Positions 1 to 12,151 of a DNA stretch of 64,000 bases are shown piece by piece. The stretch is from positions 79,501-143,500 of the forward strand of contig JALJCS010000052.1 of NCBI GenBank assembly GCA_023055355.1. Reading direction: 5' to 3'. A program made the position numbers and the translations under genes. Every line of letters begins with the position of its first letter. Position 1 is the first letter of the stretch. The notes beneath the pieces are model-generated. The model did no database searches and was not told the DNA's origin. It worked only from the letters and a program-made list of their open reading frames with translations. This DNA comes from Agelaius tricolor. Its lineage: Eukaryota > Chordata > Aves > Passeriformes > Icteridae.

Positions 1-3000
1 TCTGCAGTCTTTGTCATCTCTACTGCTTGTGATTTCTATACAAAACCAGTGGGAAGTTTTCTGAAGGCAGTCCAGAAGCTGGCAATATGGACAGCTTACA
101 ACCAAACACTTGCTGCACTGCTACCACGGTGATACCAGGAAGGACTTAAAAAATTTAAACGGGCAAACAAAGCAGTTGGAAGGAAAAGAACATTAACCAT
201 TATTCCATGCTTCTAATATATCCTCCTTTAAGTCATCATTTTCATGCCGTTTAACGGCTTGCGTTGGTGTCCCTCAAAAGGAAATCTGAGACAGAGTAAG
301 CTTTTGAATGCAGTAGATGTGACACGTGCAGGCCAAGTTGCCTTTGTTGACATCAAATGCCAGTTATGCTTGAGCTACCCTTTGCTTAAGGTACTTCGCT
401 TACACGAAGAATTTTACTCATCATTGAGCAAATTTTGCTGTCATGATTGAGTAAATTTTATTCATGATAGAGTGAATGTTACTGTCACTCAGAATTTTAC
501 TGTCATGATTGGCATTGAAACTTTTCAAGGAAAGCTCTGGATAGCAATGTTTGTGAAAAAACAGTATTTTATCTCCTGTATTTGTGTGAAGCAGGTAAGC
601 CTTTTGCTGTCACCAGTGTTGCTTACCCTTTCATGTCATATCCCTCTTCATATCCATATTCTGCTGAAGGCTTATTAATCTACTTTAAAATTGGCACGTG
701 GAATAAGACTCCTTTTCCTTTTTGAAAGCTAATGTCATTTGACCTACTGACAGTAAATAATTCATTAATTGTAAGTCCCCAGCTAGCATCTTTTACGCAT
801 ATTCTAACCTTCCAAAGAAGTAACAAAAACACTCTCCAATACTTTGCTTTCTTAAGCACACAAAATGCTTCCCTCCTTTGCAGTTGGCATTGTAAAATGA
901 ACCACATCTCTGCAGCATTTTAACGTGCACCATATTTAACCAAGTAATTCAAAAGAAATAAAAAGCAGCCCCTTCGATTTGGAAATATTTTTGAATTGTT
1001 TTTGAATATACAAAACCCTTACCGTACGCATTGCATGCAGATTTAATCGTCGTGAAAGCAAACCCTATGTTTCTGTTCGGATCGCAGGGTTTTCCAGTTT
1101 CCACAATTGTTCTTGGCACAGTTTTCTACTTATGTGACTGTTAGGACACTCACAGGTACTTCTAAGGTACTGTAGTAAGCGGAAAAGGAGGAGAGGCTGT
1201 GCCTTATTTCTGGCTTCCTTTGGTTTTCTTTTTGGTTTTCTTCCTCTTGCTCTTTTTCATGTCACCTTTCTAGATACTGTGATTTAGATTTGCAGTTTAC
1301 TAAGCTGTGTTTTCTGTCTGGAATTCTTTGAAATTCCGAGAGGAACCCCACCGGTAAATATGCATCTTTTTATGATTTGCTAGCTACATAGAAAATCTTC
1401 CTGCTGCTCTAAAATGCTTTTATTGGATATGCATTTTTATCACCATTCCAATGAAAAGAAAAGTTCCTCTATTCACTGCTTTTGTACTGGATTCAGTTCA
1501 ATGTGCGCTAACGGTGCAAAAAAGTCCTGCTGGAAGAAAGGATCTGCATACCAATTGACCAAGACATGTGCTACAAGGGTCTTGGAAAGGTTCAAAGTTT
1601 CTCTACCTTTCTGGCAGTCTGTCTTCACAGCAGGACTTGATGAGGGATTTTGCTGGCGTTTCTTTGACAGAAAGCAATAACAAAGCAAGCAAAATGGAGC
1701 AGCAAAAGAAGATAGCAGCAAAAGGTACATTATCCCCTCTGTTATTTATCATTGTCGAAAGAGATTTTTTCTCGCCATGTTACATCAAATACCTTAGTAG
1801 AGCTAAAGACTAGAAAAATGCCGCTCTGTTCTGGTTCATTAAAAGCAAAGCCATCTGTGGACAGAAGTGCCCAGCGTGATGCTGGGAACTCCTAGCTGGT
1901 TTCAGTAAGCTGTCTGGAGAACGGCATTTTCGGTGGGCTTTACTAGCGTGTCTGTAAGGAGGGGAGTTTATGTGCAGCTTTGAGCCCTGAGAGTGCCATA
2001 GGCAAAGAGACCCATCGTGTAGCTCTCTGACCAGCCACAGCACACTGAGGCATGATAGATTACTCCCAGAGTTCACGTGGTAGAAAGGTTTTCTGCCCCC
2101 GTGAAGGACGACACATCCATTTTCTTGAATAGAGCCATTCTGTATGTTACAATGGTAACTTGAATTCATCAAGTTTGTGCTATTTGTACAATGGCAGTGA
2201 GCTTGGATTCTTAAGCTTCTCGTGTTTGATCTGTTTCCTGTTTCAGTAAATAGCAAAACTTCCAAGGACTGCAGCGACAAGAAGATGAAGCTGCTAGTGT
2301 ATTTCAACTGTTTGCCTAATAAAATGGTGATTTTTGCACATATTCGCAATGGAAATTTACGGTACCGAAACACCAGCTCTGCTCAGGGCAATTCTGAAAT
2401 TGACTTGAGCTCTTTCCCGTGTTTCTTAGCAGGTGAACTGAGATACTTCTAGCTTCCAAGGCAAGGCGTTTGACAGCAGCTTCAAAAAGGCCCAGGCTGT
2501 TGGATGAAAAGGTGAAAAAACCGAGGGAAATGGGGGGAAATCTCACTTCTGGTTTATGTCATAGATTCAGCCAGATGATCAACAAGCATTAGTTTGATGA
2601 GGTACCAGCGTAGTCTTTCACTCTTGCAGATCCCCAAAAGCTTAACCATCCAGCAGCTTCTTCCTTGCAACAAGTGCCACAGCCAAAAGCCAGGCCTGGC
2701 CGTCACCTTCTCCTCACAGCCTACAAACTCTGCCAAACGTACCGGTGCTTCTCACTTTCCTTCTCAGCTACATGGACAAGCACATCCTCTCCATGTCTCC
2801 GAGTCCTTAGTGAAACCAAACAGAGGTTCACCTTCAAACAGCTCAGTGTGCCAGGACAGAAAGATTTCACTGGCCTGTCCCCTTGCTTTTTCCTTGCAGC
2901 CTTTTATTTTCAGAGCACACACCGAGGCATTGCACTTTGCTTCTCAGCTGAGTGCATTGCCATATTGCTGGAGTCCCACACGTCCATCTCCTTCTCGCAC

Positions 3001-3241
3001 TAACTGCTTCTGTTGAAACATTCTCATGTGATGTGCTTTCCTGCTCAGCTATTCACACAGTCACATTCTATGTCCTGCTTGCAGTCTGAATCTAAAAGGA
3101 GACGTTTCTGACTATGTCTCACAGACACAGATGTACCAGGATGAAAAGGTTGCTTGGACCTTGCCACTTACGTTCAAAAACATCCATTCACTCCACAATC
3201 AAGAGACACCTTTCTTTGCTTTACATCCTGCAAACTTCACT

Positions 3242-3270
3242 CACACACACACACACGCACACACACACAC
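3242..3270 (+). repeat. (CA)n microsatellite, copy 1
   Basis: CA dinucleotides with one G interruption, about 14 units. It is shorter than the matching run in copy 2 (59146-59187), so the two paralogous loci differ in length. Confidence 0.95.
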
Positions 3271-3394
3271 GAGAGCTACGCACTTTCTTTCTTTCTTTCT
3301 TAGCTGCACACACTCACCTATTTCCCAGCTTGACCTCTCTACCACTTCTCCTTCGGCCTTGCTGTGCATGGACATTTCCTGTTAAGATACCCAT

Positions 3395-4426
3395 TGTGTT
3401 GCCTATCCCTCCCCCACATTGCCTTGCCTTTCCTACCCAATCTTGCATTTCCTCGTCATTGCTGACAATTCCTTTCTTTTCCCTTGCCTTCCTGACCCAT
3501 GCATGTCCTTCCCTTGCCAACCCAGTGCCTTGTATTGACTTGCTCACCTATCCTTCTTTTCCTTCCCATTTGTCCAGCTCCAATCTTTCATTTCCTTCTC
3601 CTTCTAGGACTCTTATTGCCTTGTTTCCGTCTCTTTTGTGTTGCCTGGCAAAGCCACCACTTGTCTGGCCTTGTCCTTGAACCCCTTCCTTGCCTTGCAT
3701 TACCTTGCGCACCAGTCCCCCACCTGGAATTCACCACCTCTCTTCTTGTGGAATCTCTTCAACATGCATTGCCCTGCCTGCTTCTCCTAGGATTCTCCAG
3801 GCTTCCACTGGCTTTTTTTTCTCAAGGCCCCAGCGTTTCAGGAGCTTGTGAGAGGAAGCCTGGAGGAGGCCCCGTGCAAGCACACCTATCTGTCCTGACA
3901 GCTTTCTTCTGACATCTATCCTTCCATGTCTTGAATTTTGGACACAAAGTTCATCTTTCACCCTTGGGCTTCAGGGGCAGAATGACAGTTCTTTTGCATA
4001 CAAAGGAAAGCAGGCAACCCAAGTGTCTTAGGTGCAGATTAGACATGACCCATGCAAGAACAAGGCTGGACAGAGCGGTCCGTCCGGGCCGCTTTTCTGT
4101 ACCAGCAATCTTTGAACGGACCTGCCACTTGCCTTGCTTTGGGCAACCAACCAGTTTCCTTGCCATGCCCTGCTAATTCTCCATTGCTTTGCATTCCCTT
4201 GCATACCCATGCCTCACATTTGACCTGCCTGCAGTTTTCCTACAGGGCTTGGCCTTGCCTAGCCCTTCCAGTTACCATTACCTCCTATGCCCAGCCTTGC
4301 CTCTAACTTCTGGCACTTGTCTCACCTACCACTCCATTTGCTTTCCCCTCACGGCTTCAGTCTTGCCAACCTGTCCCTTGACTTGCCTACAATTGCCTGC
4401 ACTTGCTTTGCATTGCCTTACCTGCA
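3395..4426 (+). repeat. Degenerate CCTTGC-rich tract, copy 1
   Basis: About 1 kb of pyrimidine-biased DNA in which CCTTGC, CTTGCC and close variants recur every 5-20 bases, interspersed with CTTTTCC-like stretches. No exact period holds. It looks like an old, mutated simple repeat. Long open frames through it on the plus strand (leucine-, proline- and cysteine-rich translations) are by-products of the composition, not genes. Confidence 0.8.
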
Positions 4427-4600
4427 TGGAAGGCAAGGCAAAGAGTGGTAGACAAGGCAAAGCAAAGCCAGGAAGTTATTGGAAGGGCTAGGCAAGGCAG
4501 ACATAGGCAAGCAAGCAAAGCTAGGGTAGGGTAGGGTAGGCTAGGAAAACTAGGCATGGTACTGGAGGCAAGGCAAAGCCAAGTGACTTGGAGTGCCTTT
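4427..4600 (+). repeat. GGCAAG-rich tract, complement of the preceding tract
   Basis: Immediately after the CCTTGC tract the same strand carries the reverse-complement motif (GGCAAGG, GCAAAGC, GCAAGCAAGC) and a short GGGTA run. The switch is at about 4426. The bases either side (4406-4422 and 4428-4443) are almost perfectly self-complementary around a five-base loop. Confidence 0.8.
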
Positions 4601-7600
4601 CCTTGCTTGGGAAGTAAAAGATATGGTGGCAATGTTGGTAGGGCTGATGATAAGGTATCGTGGGAAGGTATAGTACAGCAAGACATTTCTGTCCTGGTCC
4701 TTTCTGTGTAGGAGCCATTGTTGGACAGAGTCAGTACCGGACGTGGTATGCAACTTTTGCTCAGTAAGTTCCTGAAGGAGAACAGCAATGCTTTCTCATG
4801 GGAAGGAAAGAACTTAGCCCCAGTGTTGGAGGTGCAGATAAGAAGCTGTGTCGTGCAGCTTAAGGGCGGCAGCAACTTTCTATCCTGGCATATTTGGTGT
4901 GGAAGCACTGACTCAATTTGTACAATCATGGAGTCGGTATCCATCTTTGGAAGGCAGTCTCCTTCCTGCAAGAATCCATTTGGCATGTGTTTTCCACTTT
5001 CTCAAGGCAGCCTTCTTGAAATTCTGCCAGCACACTTCTTTTGGACAAGGTAAAGAGCTGCACTGGGTCTTGGTGTGCAGCCTAGCTAGTACAGGTAATG
5101 CCCAATAACAGTGTCTGACACCTTTGTAGAGGATCAGGCCCTGGATGCTTTGGATTTTGGAGGAGGGGATGCCATTTCTTTTGAGATGGGCTTCTAGTTC
5201 CTCCTCCCTTTGGCAAAGTTTGGGTGGCCACTTTGGGTGGTCTCAGTGAATTGAAAGGCTTTTCCCAATAGGCAGTTCTCTGGGTTAGAATTGTTGAACT
5301 GTCAGTGGCAATGCAGAGGCCAGGCCAGGCCTCTGCAGGACAGGTTTTTTGTCCCTTGTAGCTTTAGGGACTGTGTGAGCAGTCCCTGGTGCCATCCCAT
5401 TTGGATCCTGACTCTGAGAGATTGAAGGCTTACGGTGGTACCTAGAGCTGAGAAGGAAAGTGGCGACAGCAGGGCGCGCGTTTATAGTTTGATGGGTGCA
5501 ATTGAAATTGTAGGCAGCAAAGAGCTTTCTCCACCAACAGTTTTGCGAGCTCTGTTGCGAGCTCGGCCGACATTTTCAAGTTTGTTACCAGGCTCTGTGA
5601 GAGAGAAAAAGTTTGTTAGGGCAGAAGATCTGGTGTCGGCCTTTGAGTGTGGGGCAAAGAAGAGTATCCACTTGGAAGGGGAAGATCGGTGACATCTTTT
5701 TGTCCTGACACAGTTGATTGGAGAGCAGGGATGTTTCTGACTTGGCTGGGTCCTGGGGGTGGTTGTGAGCTGGGCTCGGTGCGTGTCCTGGTTTTGTGAG
5801 TTGACAATGCTGTGGTGTGGTTATTTAGAAGAGCGCTGACAGTGCCCAGGAAAAAGACAAGCACTTTTCTAGCCCAGCCCCGTTCGTGTGGGAGCAGTGG
5901 AGGGACAAGAGCTCCGCTGTGGATCCTGGCTCTCGGGTACTGACAGAATGGGATCCTGCATGTAGCCCAGAAGGAAGAAGAATCATTTCATTGTTGGCTT
6001 CACAGTTTAGAAGCTTCAAAATAACAGGCAATTGCAGCATGGCCTCTTCATTTTAGAAAGTTTTCTGGGCCATCAGCTGCTCAACATGTAACTTGCACCC
6101 ACTGAACTGCATTCAGCTTCCTGGAGATATGCACTTTCCCTCAAGATCTAGGTACCATCTTGCACTCGAACGCTTGAAGATCCCAAACCGCTTCAAAATG
6201 TCCAGCGGCTGCTCTCAAAGAAAAAGTCCTACAACAAAAAGGCAGTGCTGGCCATAATGGTCCCTGTCAACCAAACGAAACATGCTAGCGATTCTCACGT
6301 TCTTTCTCAATGATATATATACGTGCATCAGCACATTCTCTCAAAGTGACAGAGACTATCGCTACAGCCAAGCGTTTTCAGCTGCACTTCTGACTGACAG
6401 ATGTGCCAGGACAGAAGGCATTTGCCAACCTACCCTCTTTCCTGTGCAACCTGACATTGGCAGCGCAAATATTTTCACATTCTTTCATTGTGGCCATGTC
6501 CAAAGCAGCTAAAGATCACACAGGTGGAAGTGTCAAGACAGAAGATGTTCTCAAAGTAACTCCTTTTTTTTCTAAACAGCTTTTAAACTGCGCACAATGC
6601 TTTGTATCTTCTTTCCCACATAGACCTGCCCTCACTTTTTCACACTCACATCTTTGTTGCAAACATCCAGCAGCTGTTTGCATAGAAAAAGGCTCTAGAA
6701 ATAAAAGCGAGACTTGGGCTGCACCTTCTGCCTGCCCTGTGTAAGCCACATCAAGCTCACCAGTGCGCTCTGTCCTTCCCTTTCCCGCTGCAACTACCAC
6801 TGTGTTCTCTGGATCTCGGAACCTAAAGGTAGGCACATTTGTTTCCACAGAAGGGCCATAGCTCTCACTGAACTTTAATCCTTACCACTGCCACCATGAG
6901 TTTGGTTGGTAGGCCAGTAGGAGTCATGCTCCTTTTACAGCTGGTATGCGGCAGCCACCAGCCCAGTGCTCTTCGACTCTTGTAACCAATCCTGCTTTTA
7001 CTCTCCCGGAGGGGATTAGGCATCTGTTTCTCACACAGATCATTGTGGCAGCAGCCAACGGCTCTAGTGCGCTGCTTCTGCCAAAAGACACTGGGGCCAG
7101 GCACTTACCTTCTCAGCACTACGTAGCCCCGTATTCTGCGTCTCTTGTCGTCCAGATCATACCGCAAAGCGTTTCACAGAGAAAAAATGTGCCAGGACAA
7201 CAAGCTTGGCTGAAGTGTACCCCTGAAACTGGTGGAAGTTTGTATTTGCACCACATTCAAGGGGCAGTCCTCTTTCCTATACAACCTGCAAACTGCTGTC
7301 TGTTCCCAGTGCCCTCTGCCCGCTCCTTCTTACCTTGAAGTACCATGCCAAAGAGGGCTCTGTGCTGAGGTCTCAGAAGAAGAGGGAAGCAGATGTGTTT
7401 GTAAAGTGGACTGTCTGTTAGTCACTTCCCTCTTCAAAGCAGCGTGTTCCATGCCAAGCAGACAACAAAGCAACAAAAGATGAGTGTGACTCTGCAGTCA
7501 AATCCTGCAATGTTCCCAGAAGTGAATTTCTCTCTTCTATAGGACTGACTTGTATGAAGTGGCGTGGTTGTTTCCTTCCATTAGAAGGGAAACTCATCTA

Positions 7601-8261
7601 GCCAGGCTTCATCACCCCCTGCATCTTTTGGGGTAGTTCTTGGAAGAAAATAGATAGCAACTTTTCCACTCCACATGATTCATGTTTCATTCTCTTCCTT
7701 CTGTACTTCAGGCAACAAGCTATCAATTCCCTACTCTTTCTATGAAAAGGCATGAAGCTATTAATTAAATTCCCATAGATATAATAAGGAATCAAAGTCT
7801 TTTATGCCTGAAGGGCAGGCCCTTATGGTATGAAAAGTATGGATTGTCAAGGGTGGAAGAAGATCTGTATGAAAAGGGAGAAAGCCCAGAAGCATGCAGG
7901 GATTTTCAGGTATGAAAGGGAAAACGACATTAAATTGTCAAGGGAAAGAAATTGAAAGAGGCAGGAGGGAGAAGGGAGGCGGAGGAGGCAAATGCTGCCT
8001 TTGAGGCAGCTGACACAAGGACCGTCGGCCTCATGAGCAAACAAGAAAACCAAATGAAACTTCACAGCAATCTCATCCACAACTTAGTGGACAAATGTGC
8101 AAACCCCTTTCTTCATTTATTATGTGTCTAATATATAGAGAGATGTTCTTCATTCTGACAGAATTTTCAGGGAGCAAGCTAGTGTAAGGCACCTGGAACC
8201 AATGGTGTATTGGAAATGGCCAACATGCAGAACACGTTCCATCCTGAACGCTACCACAGCA

Positions 8262-8644
8262 GAATCACAGGATCATAGAATGGCCGGGGTAGACAAAGAC
8301 CTTAAAGGCCATCTAGTTCTCTGACATGGGCGGGGACACCTTTTACTTGCTCAGGTTGCTCAGAGCCCCATCCAGCCTGCCCTTGAACACCAGGTTGGGG
8401 TGTCCATAACTTCTCCAGGCTCTCTGTGCCGGTGCTTCACCACCCTCACAGGGAAGAATTTCTTCCGAGTATCTAATTTCAACCTGCCCTCTTTCATTTT
8501 GAAGCCATTGCCCATTGTCCTGTCTCCAGAGTTGCTAATGAAGAGTCCCTCTCCTGCTTCCCTTCAGATATTGGAAGGTGTTGTGAGGTCTCCATGCAAC
8601 CTTCTCTTCACCAGGCTAAACAGCCCTCATTCTCTCAGCCTGTG
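8262..8644 (-). mobile_element. CR1 LINE 3' end fragment (interrupted by an LTR)
   Basis: Read on the minus strand this is the 3' end of a CR1 non-LTR retrotransposon. The plus strand shows the complement of the terminal repeat (ATCATAGAAT near 8272), followed by the usual antisense phrases of the CR1 3' region, such as CCCCATCCAGCCTG and AAGAATTTCTTCC. CR1 is normally truncated at its 5' end, as here. The match is broken at 8644 by the solo LTR at 8645-9851 and may resume briefly after 9856. Confidence 0.88.
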
Positions 8645-9851
8645 TGTCATGGCTTGACACTGGGACAATGCCAGTGCCCCCATGAGTATACTCTCTCCCT
8701 GGTTTCTGCTGTGAGATATGACCAGGAATAAGCAAAGCAGGCTCCCACTTAGGGAAAAAAATAATTATTAACTAAACTACAAGGGAAAGGAAAAAAAAAA
8801 AAAAGAAACACACAAGGAAAATGAAAACTTCACAAATACATCTCCTCCTCCTCCTCCCCAAATCCCCAATACAATACATCCCCCAAATCATCGACTCTCG
8901 GTCCAGCACCACCCTTCATAATACTCAATCCTCAGTTCATCAAGAGGAGAAGGAGTCCTTCTTGTGCCAATGGTGACCTCTTCCTTTCATGTCCACTGCT
9001 CTCACCACTGAACACGGACCAGAGCTGCTTCTAGGGTCGACTTTTAAGGATGCTTCGTCCCACTGCAAAAAGGCACAGTCTCAACTTTGGGACATCTGTC
9101 CCCCCATATTTTTCACCCCCTGGGGCCGAGGGGTACCCAGACCGAACCCTCTTGGTCCTGAGGCATTGCCTCTCCCTAGAATGCAGTCCCTGTATCACAA
9201 GGAAACATGGCTCTGTCCATGGCTACACACAAAGAGTCCAGCATAAGCTACTCCATCATCTCTTCCACCTGCCTTCTTCTCTATTTCTCTCGTGGCCCAT
9301 TTCCTCTTATCTCCTCTATATCTCTCTTCTCATTCAACTCCAGGAGAATTAGCATTTGTAAGGTTTCCATCATCCAAGAAAAGGGTTAAAAATCTGAGGC
9401 TCTGTCTGTCCAGAACTCCCATGGCTGCCCTGCCAGGCACCTTCTTGCACTCCCCTCTTCTCCTTCTCAGACGGCCAAGCACAGGCACCAGCTCTCTCTC
9501 TGTCTCTCCTGGGGCGGGGTGGGGGTGGCTGCCCGATGCCTCTCAGTGCTCCTCCACCCTTCCGTCCTGCAGGGGCCTTCACCTCCCTTCTGGCCAGGGA
9601 CCCAGCCTACTTCACCGGGCCGGGTGGCTTCCCCTGCCCCGCCCAGCCCGCAGCCAGGCAGGGGAGATCTGAACCTTTCCCTGACCGGAACCCAAGAGAG
9701 CCTCCCAGGGGAGAGCCCTGCTTTTAATCCCGTGTTCTCAGAGGCGCATCCAATGTCCCGATGGCCACCTTAGGTGCCAATATTAAAATCTGAACATCCA
9801 TTGGCCTAACCACAGCATCCCAGAAAACACATTTCCTGTCAAACCACCACA
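8645..9851 (-). mobile_element. Solo LTR, 1207 bp, inserted in CR1, 5-bp target duplication
   Basis: The element runs from TGTCATGGC to CCACCACA (TG...CA ends) and is flanked by the perfect direct repeat CTGTG at 8640-8644 and 9852-9856. The minus-strand sense starts TGTGGTGGTTTGACAGG. No internal retroviral region is present, so it is a solo LTR left by LTR-LTR recombination. A five-base target duplication fits ERVL-type integrases. It contains an A-rich run near 8790-8805 and C-rich stretches. The frames at 9292-9773 are composition artefacts within it. Sense strand is inferred from termini only. Confidence 0.85.
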
Positions 9852-9856
9852 CTGTG

Positions 9857-10657
9857 GGATATGCTCTTGTCCTGAATACTGAACTGCAGTATTGTCTGAT
9901 GGTTTTTTGAATCCTTTGAAGGCATTTTGAATTTTGAATTCTTTTTCAGCCTTAAATTAGACTAAATAGCTTTGATTTGTGGGTATTGAGAACCAGAAAT
10001 CACTGCCCTGGCTTGCCTTTTTTACAGCTCCTTTCCGTGGGAGACTCGCTGCAAACGTCACAGCTGGTGAGACAGTGGGCACACCATCATTCTGAAAGAG
10101 CTTTGCACAGTAAACATAGAGGAGGATTAAATATTGAAATGCAGATGACAGGAGCTGCCCAATGGACTCTGCTGGTGGAAATCAAATACTAGTCTAGTCT
10201 TTTGAATGCAAATAATTCCTCCCAATGAGGCCAGACAGGCTTGTTTGCCTTTGAATCTGAGCATGTGGACAGTAGTGGATGGTCTACAGGTTGAAAACAG
10301 AGTAGATACTTCTCCTTTTTTTCAATAGTGGCTCAGAAACTGAAAAGGCAGCTACAAAATGGTAAATACATCCCTACAGATTCAAAAATGGTTGGTCTTA
10401 ATTTGCATCTCCACCATAACAACAAATTGTTAGAACTAAAATACAGATGGGAATTTTATAGCTTCCCAGAAATGAAGCAGGAATTGGCCAATGGGCCTTA
10501 GCAGTAGCTACAAGTTTTTCAGCATGAGGCATCTCAAAAGTATTTTAACCGTACAGAACTTTTCTGTACTTTTGGCCTTTTATCTCAAGGATGCATCAAA
10601 AAAAAAAAAAAAAAAAGGAAAAAAACCCCAAGAAAAATAAAAAAGGACAAACCCTAC

Positions 10658-10702
<45 letters not shown>

Positions 10703-10910
10703 CATGACTAAGATACTAAGATAATAAGCACAATCAGTAACATATATAGAAACAGAACCCATGGTTTTTAACTTTCAACCTTGTCTTCTCAACACACTCT
10801 CGAAAATGGAATTGTTTCCCTATCTGCCTTGAAACATTTTGGAGCAAAAAACACTCTAAGGTCCTGATAGGTGTTTTGGTCAAAAATCCCTTCTTCTGGT
10901 TTTCTGTCCA
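9857..10910. other. Non-coding stretch, no gene seen
   Basis: Contains an A run (about 10600-10617) and an AT microsatellite. No coding region or identifiable element was recognised beyond a possible short continuation of CR1 at its left end. Confidence 0.6.
10661..10701 (+). repeat. (AT)n microsatellite
   Basis: About 20 perfect AT units. It is self-complementary and is preceded by A-rich DNA. Confidence 0.97.
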
Positions 10911-11514
10911 TGTCCTAGGGTGACGTTATGATGCTTGTATCCCCATTCATGTGTTCTGTTAATGTTGGATATTATGTTCTGTACCTTTAAGACTGGCTCT
11001 GAAGAGGGAAAGTTTTGTTTTGGTTTTCTTATCAGCCTGGCGGGACACAGAGACTGCAGCTTTGCCTTTTCCTGCTTTTGCTTTTCACTTTGCTCTCTCT
11101 CACTCTTGCTTGCTTCGCTTCTGCTTGCTTTTGCTCATTAGCTAGTTTAGCTAAACTGTCCAAATTTCTTCCTGGACGGTTTCTCCTTTCCTTTGACTGA
11201 CCATTTTGAACCTGCTCCGGACTGGGACCTGGGAAACACCGAGAGTTTGCACCTTGCGGCCTGCAGCAGCTGGCCCAGCGCCGGAGGGACTGAGAACAGA
11301 GTGACCACCCCCCAAGAGAGACTTTCTGAATTTGTCATCTTTTTTCAGAGCGGTGTCATCCGGTATTGTTCATTTTGTGTGCTGGGGGGGTGCTTTCCAC
11401 TCCTCTCCAAGGAATCCTTCCCGAACCGGTTGGGGGGAGGGGCTGTGTGTGTTTTGCTTACTGGAGGAGCCCTAATTTGGAAATTCTCCTCCAAATTTGC
11501 CCTAAACCACGACA
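10911..11514 (+). mobile_element. Solo LTR of family 'TGTCCTAGGGTGACG', plus strand, 604 bp
   Basis: Begins TGTCCTAGGGTGACG and ends CCTAAACCACGACA. It is flanked by the perfect 5-bp repeat GTCCA (10906-10910 and 11515-11519). Five members of this family occur in the window: here, 12152, 27145, 30306 and 39497. Compared with 12152-12751 it lacks about 25 bases that carry AATAAA in the other copy, so its own poly(A) signal appears lost. Confidence 0.92.
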
Positions 11515-12151
11515 GTCCATAAGCAGAGTAATGGAGGGGAAAACTGGTAGCTGGCCAAAGGAGGTAGGAAAAGTAATCATCATCCACAACACTGGGGCTA
11601 AAGAAATTTCCACAGAAAATTACCTGCCTTATTACTTGTTCATGGGTTGGGTTGAAAGCTCAGAATCTGTTTCCATGTTTCCCATCCCTCGAATGTTCTA
11701 TTTCACAGAATTCGAGCCTCTCAAACTTCAGTCCTGCCAGAACAGCCTGCCACGTGCTGTCATAGGGGATCTGCTGATGCCCACTGACTCTTACCAGTCT
11801 AGTGCTCGTCACTGTTGCAGATCAAGAACTACTGAATAGTTCTGATGAATGCTCTTAGAGTGGTTGAAAACAAGGAAAGAATGACTAGACATTTGTATGA
11901 TCAAATCCCCTGATGGAATAAAAACATGCCAGGACAACAAGCTTAATAAATGTATTCATTGTCATAAGAAGGAAGATGAAGGGTCCAAAAGATTACTTGC
12001 ATACTTACTGTTCTAAATCCCTTGTTATCTGGTAAATTGCAAAGGATGCCCGGCTTTCACCAAAATGCAAATCAGATTAAAATGTGAAGCCTTACACTTT
12101 ACTGGATATAAAACTTCATCATCCATTTTTAAATCTTAGAGATTGCGACGT
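11515..12151. other. Spacer between inverted LTRs, nothing recognised
   Basis: 637 bases without a convincing gene or known repeat. This would be the loop if the two flanking inverted LTRs paired. Confidence 0.6.

Larger units (their letters stand above)
1..7632 (+). repeat. Segmental duplication, copy 1 (left edge outside window)
   Basis: This segment matches 55905-64000 base for base over almost its whole length in the same orientation. Position 1 aligns to 55905, and 7632 aligns to the last base of the window. Differences seen by eye are scattered substitutions (roughly 1-2 %) and small indels in or near simple repeats, plus one 412-bp LTR present only in copy 2. No convincing gene is visible. 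The open frames inside it (for example 88 codons at 1414-1680) are shared by both copies only because the copies are recent. Neither end of the duplication can be placed, because the left end lies before base 1 and the right partner runs off at 64000. Confidence 0.97.

Noticed and set aside
1414..1680. 88-codon frame conserved between the duplicates (also at 57322-57588)
   Set aside because: Surrounding non-coding sequence is equally conserved, so conservation reflects recent duplication, not selection. No domain recognised.
1810..2373. 187-codon minus-strand frame in copy 1
   Set aside because: In copy 2 the corresponding frame is shortened to 143 codons, it lacks motifs, and sits in a non-coding duplicate.
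3114..4986. Long plus- and minus-strand frames of 188-199 codons
   Set aside because: They are translations of CCTTGC/GGCAAG low-complexity DNA, rich in Leu, Pro and Cys with no domain.
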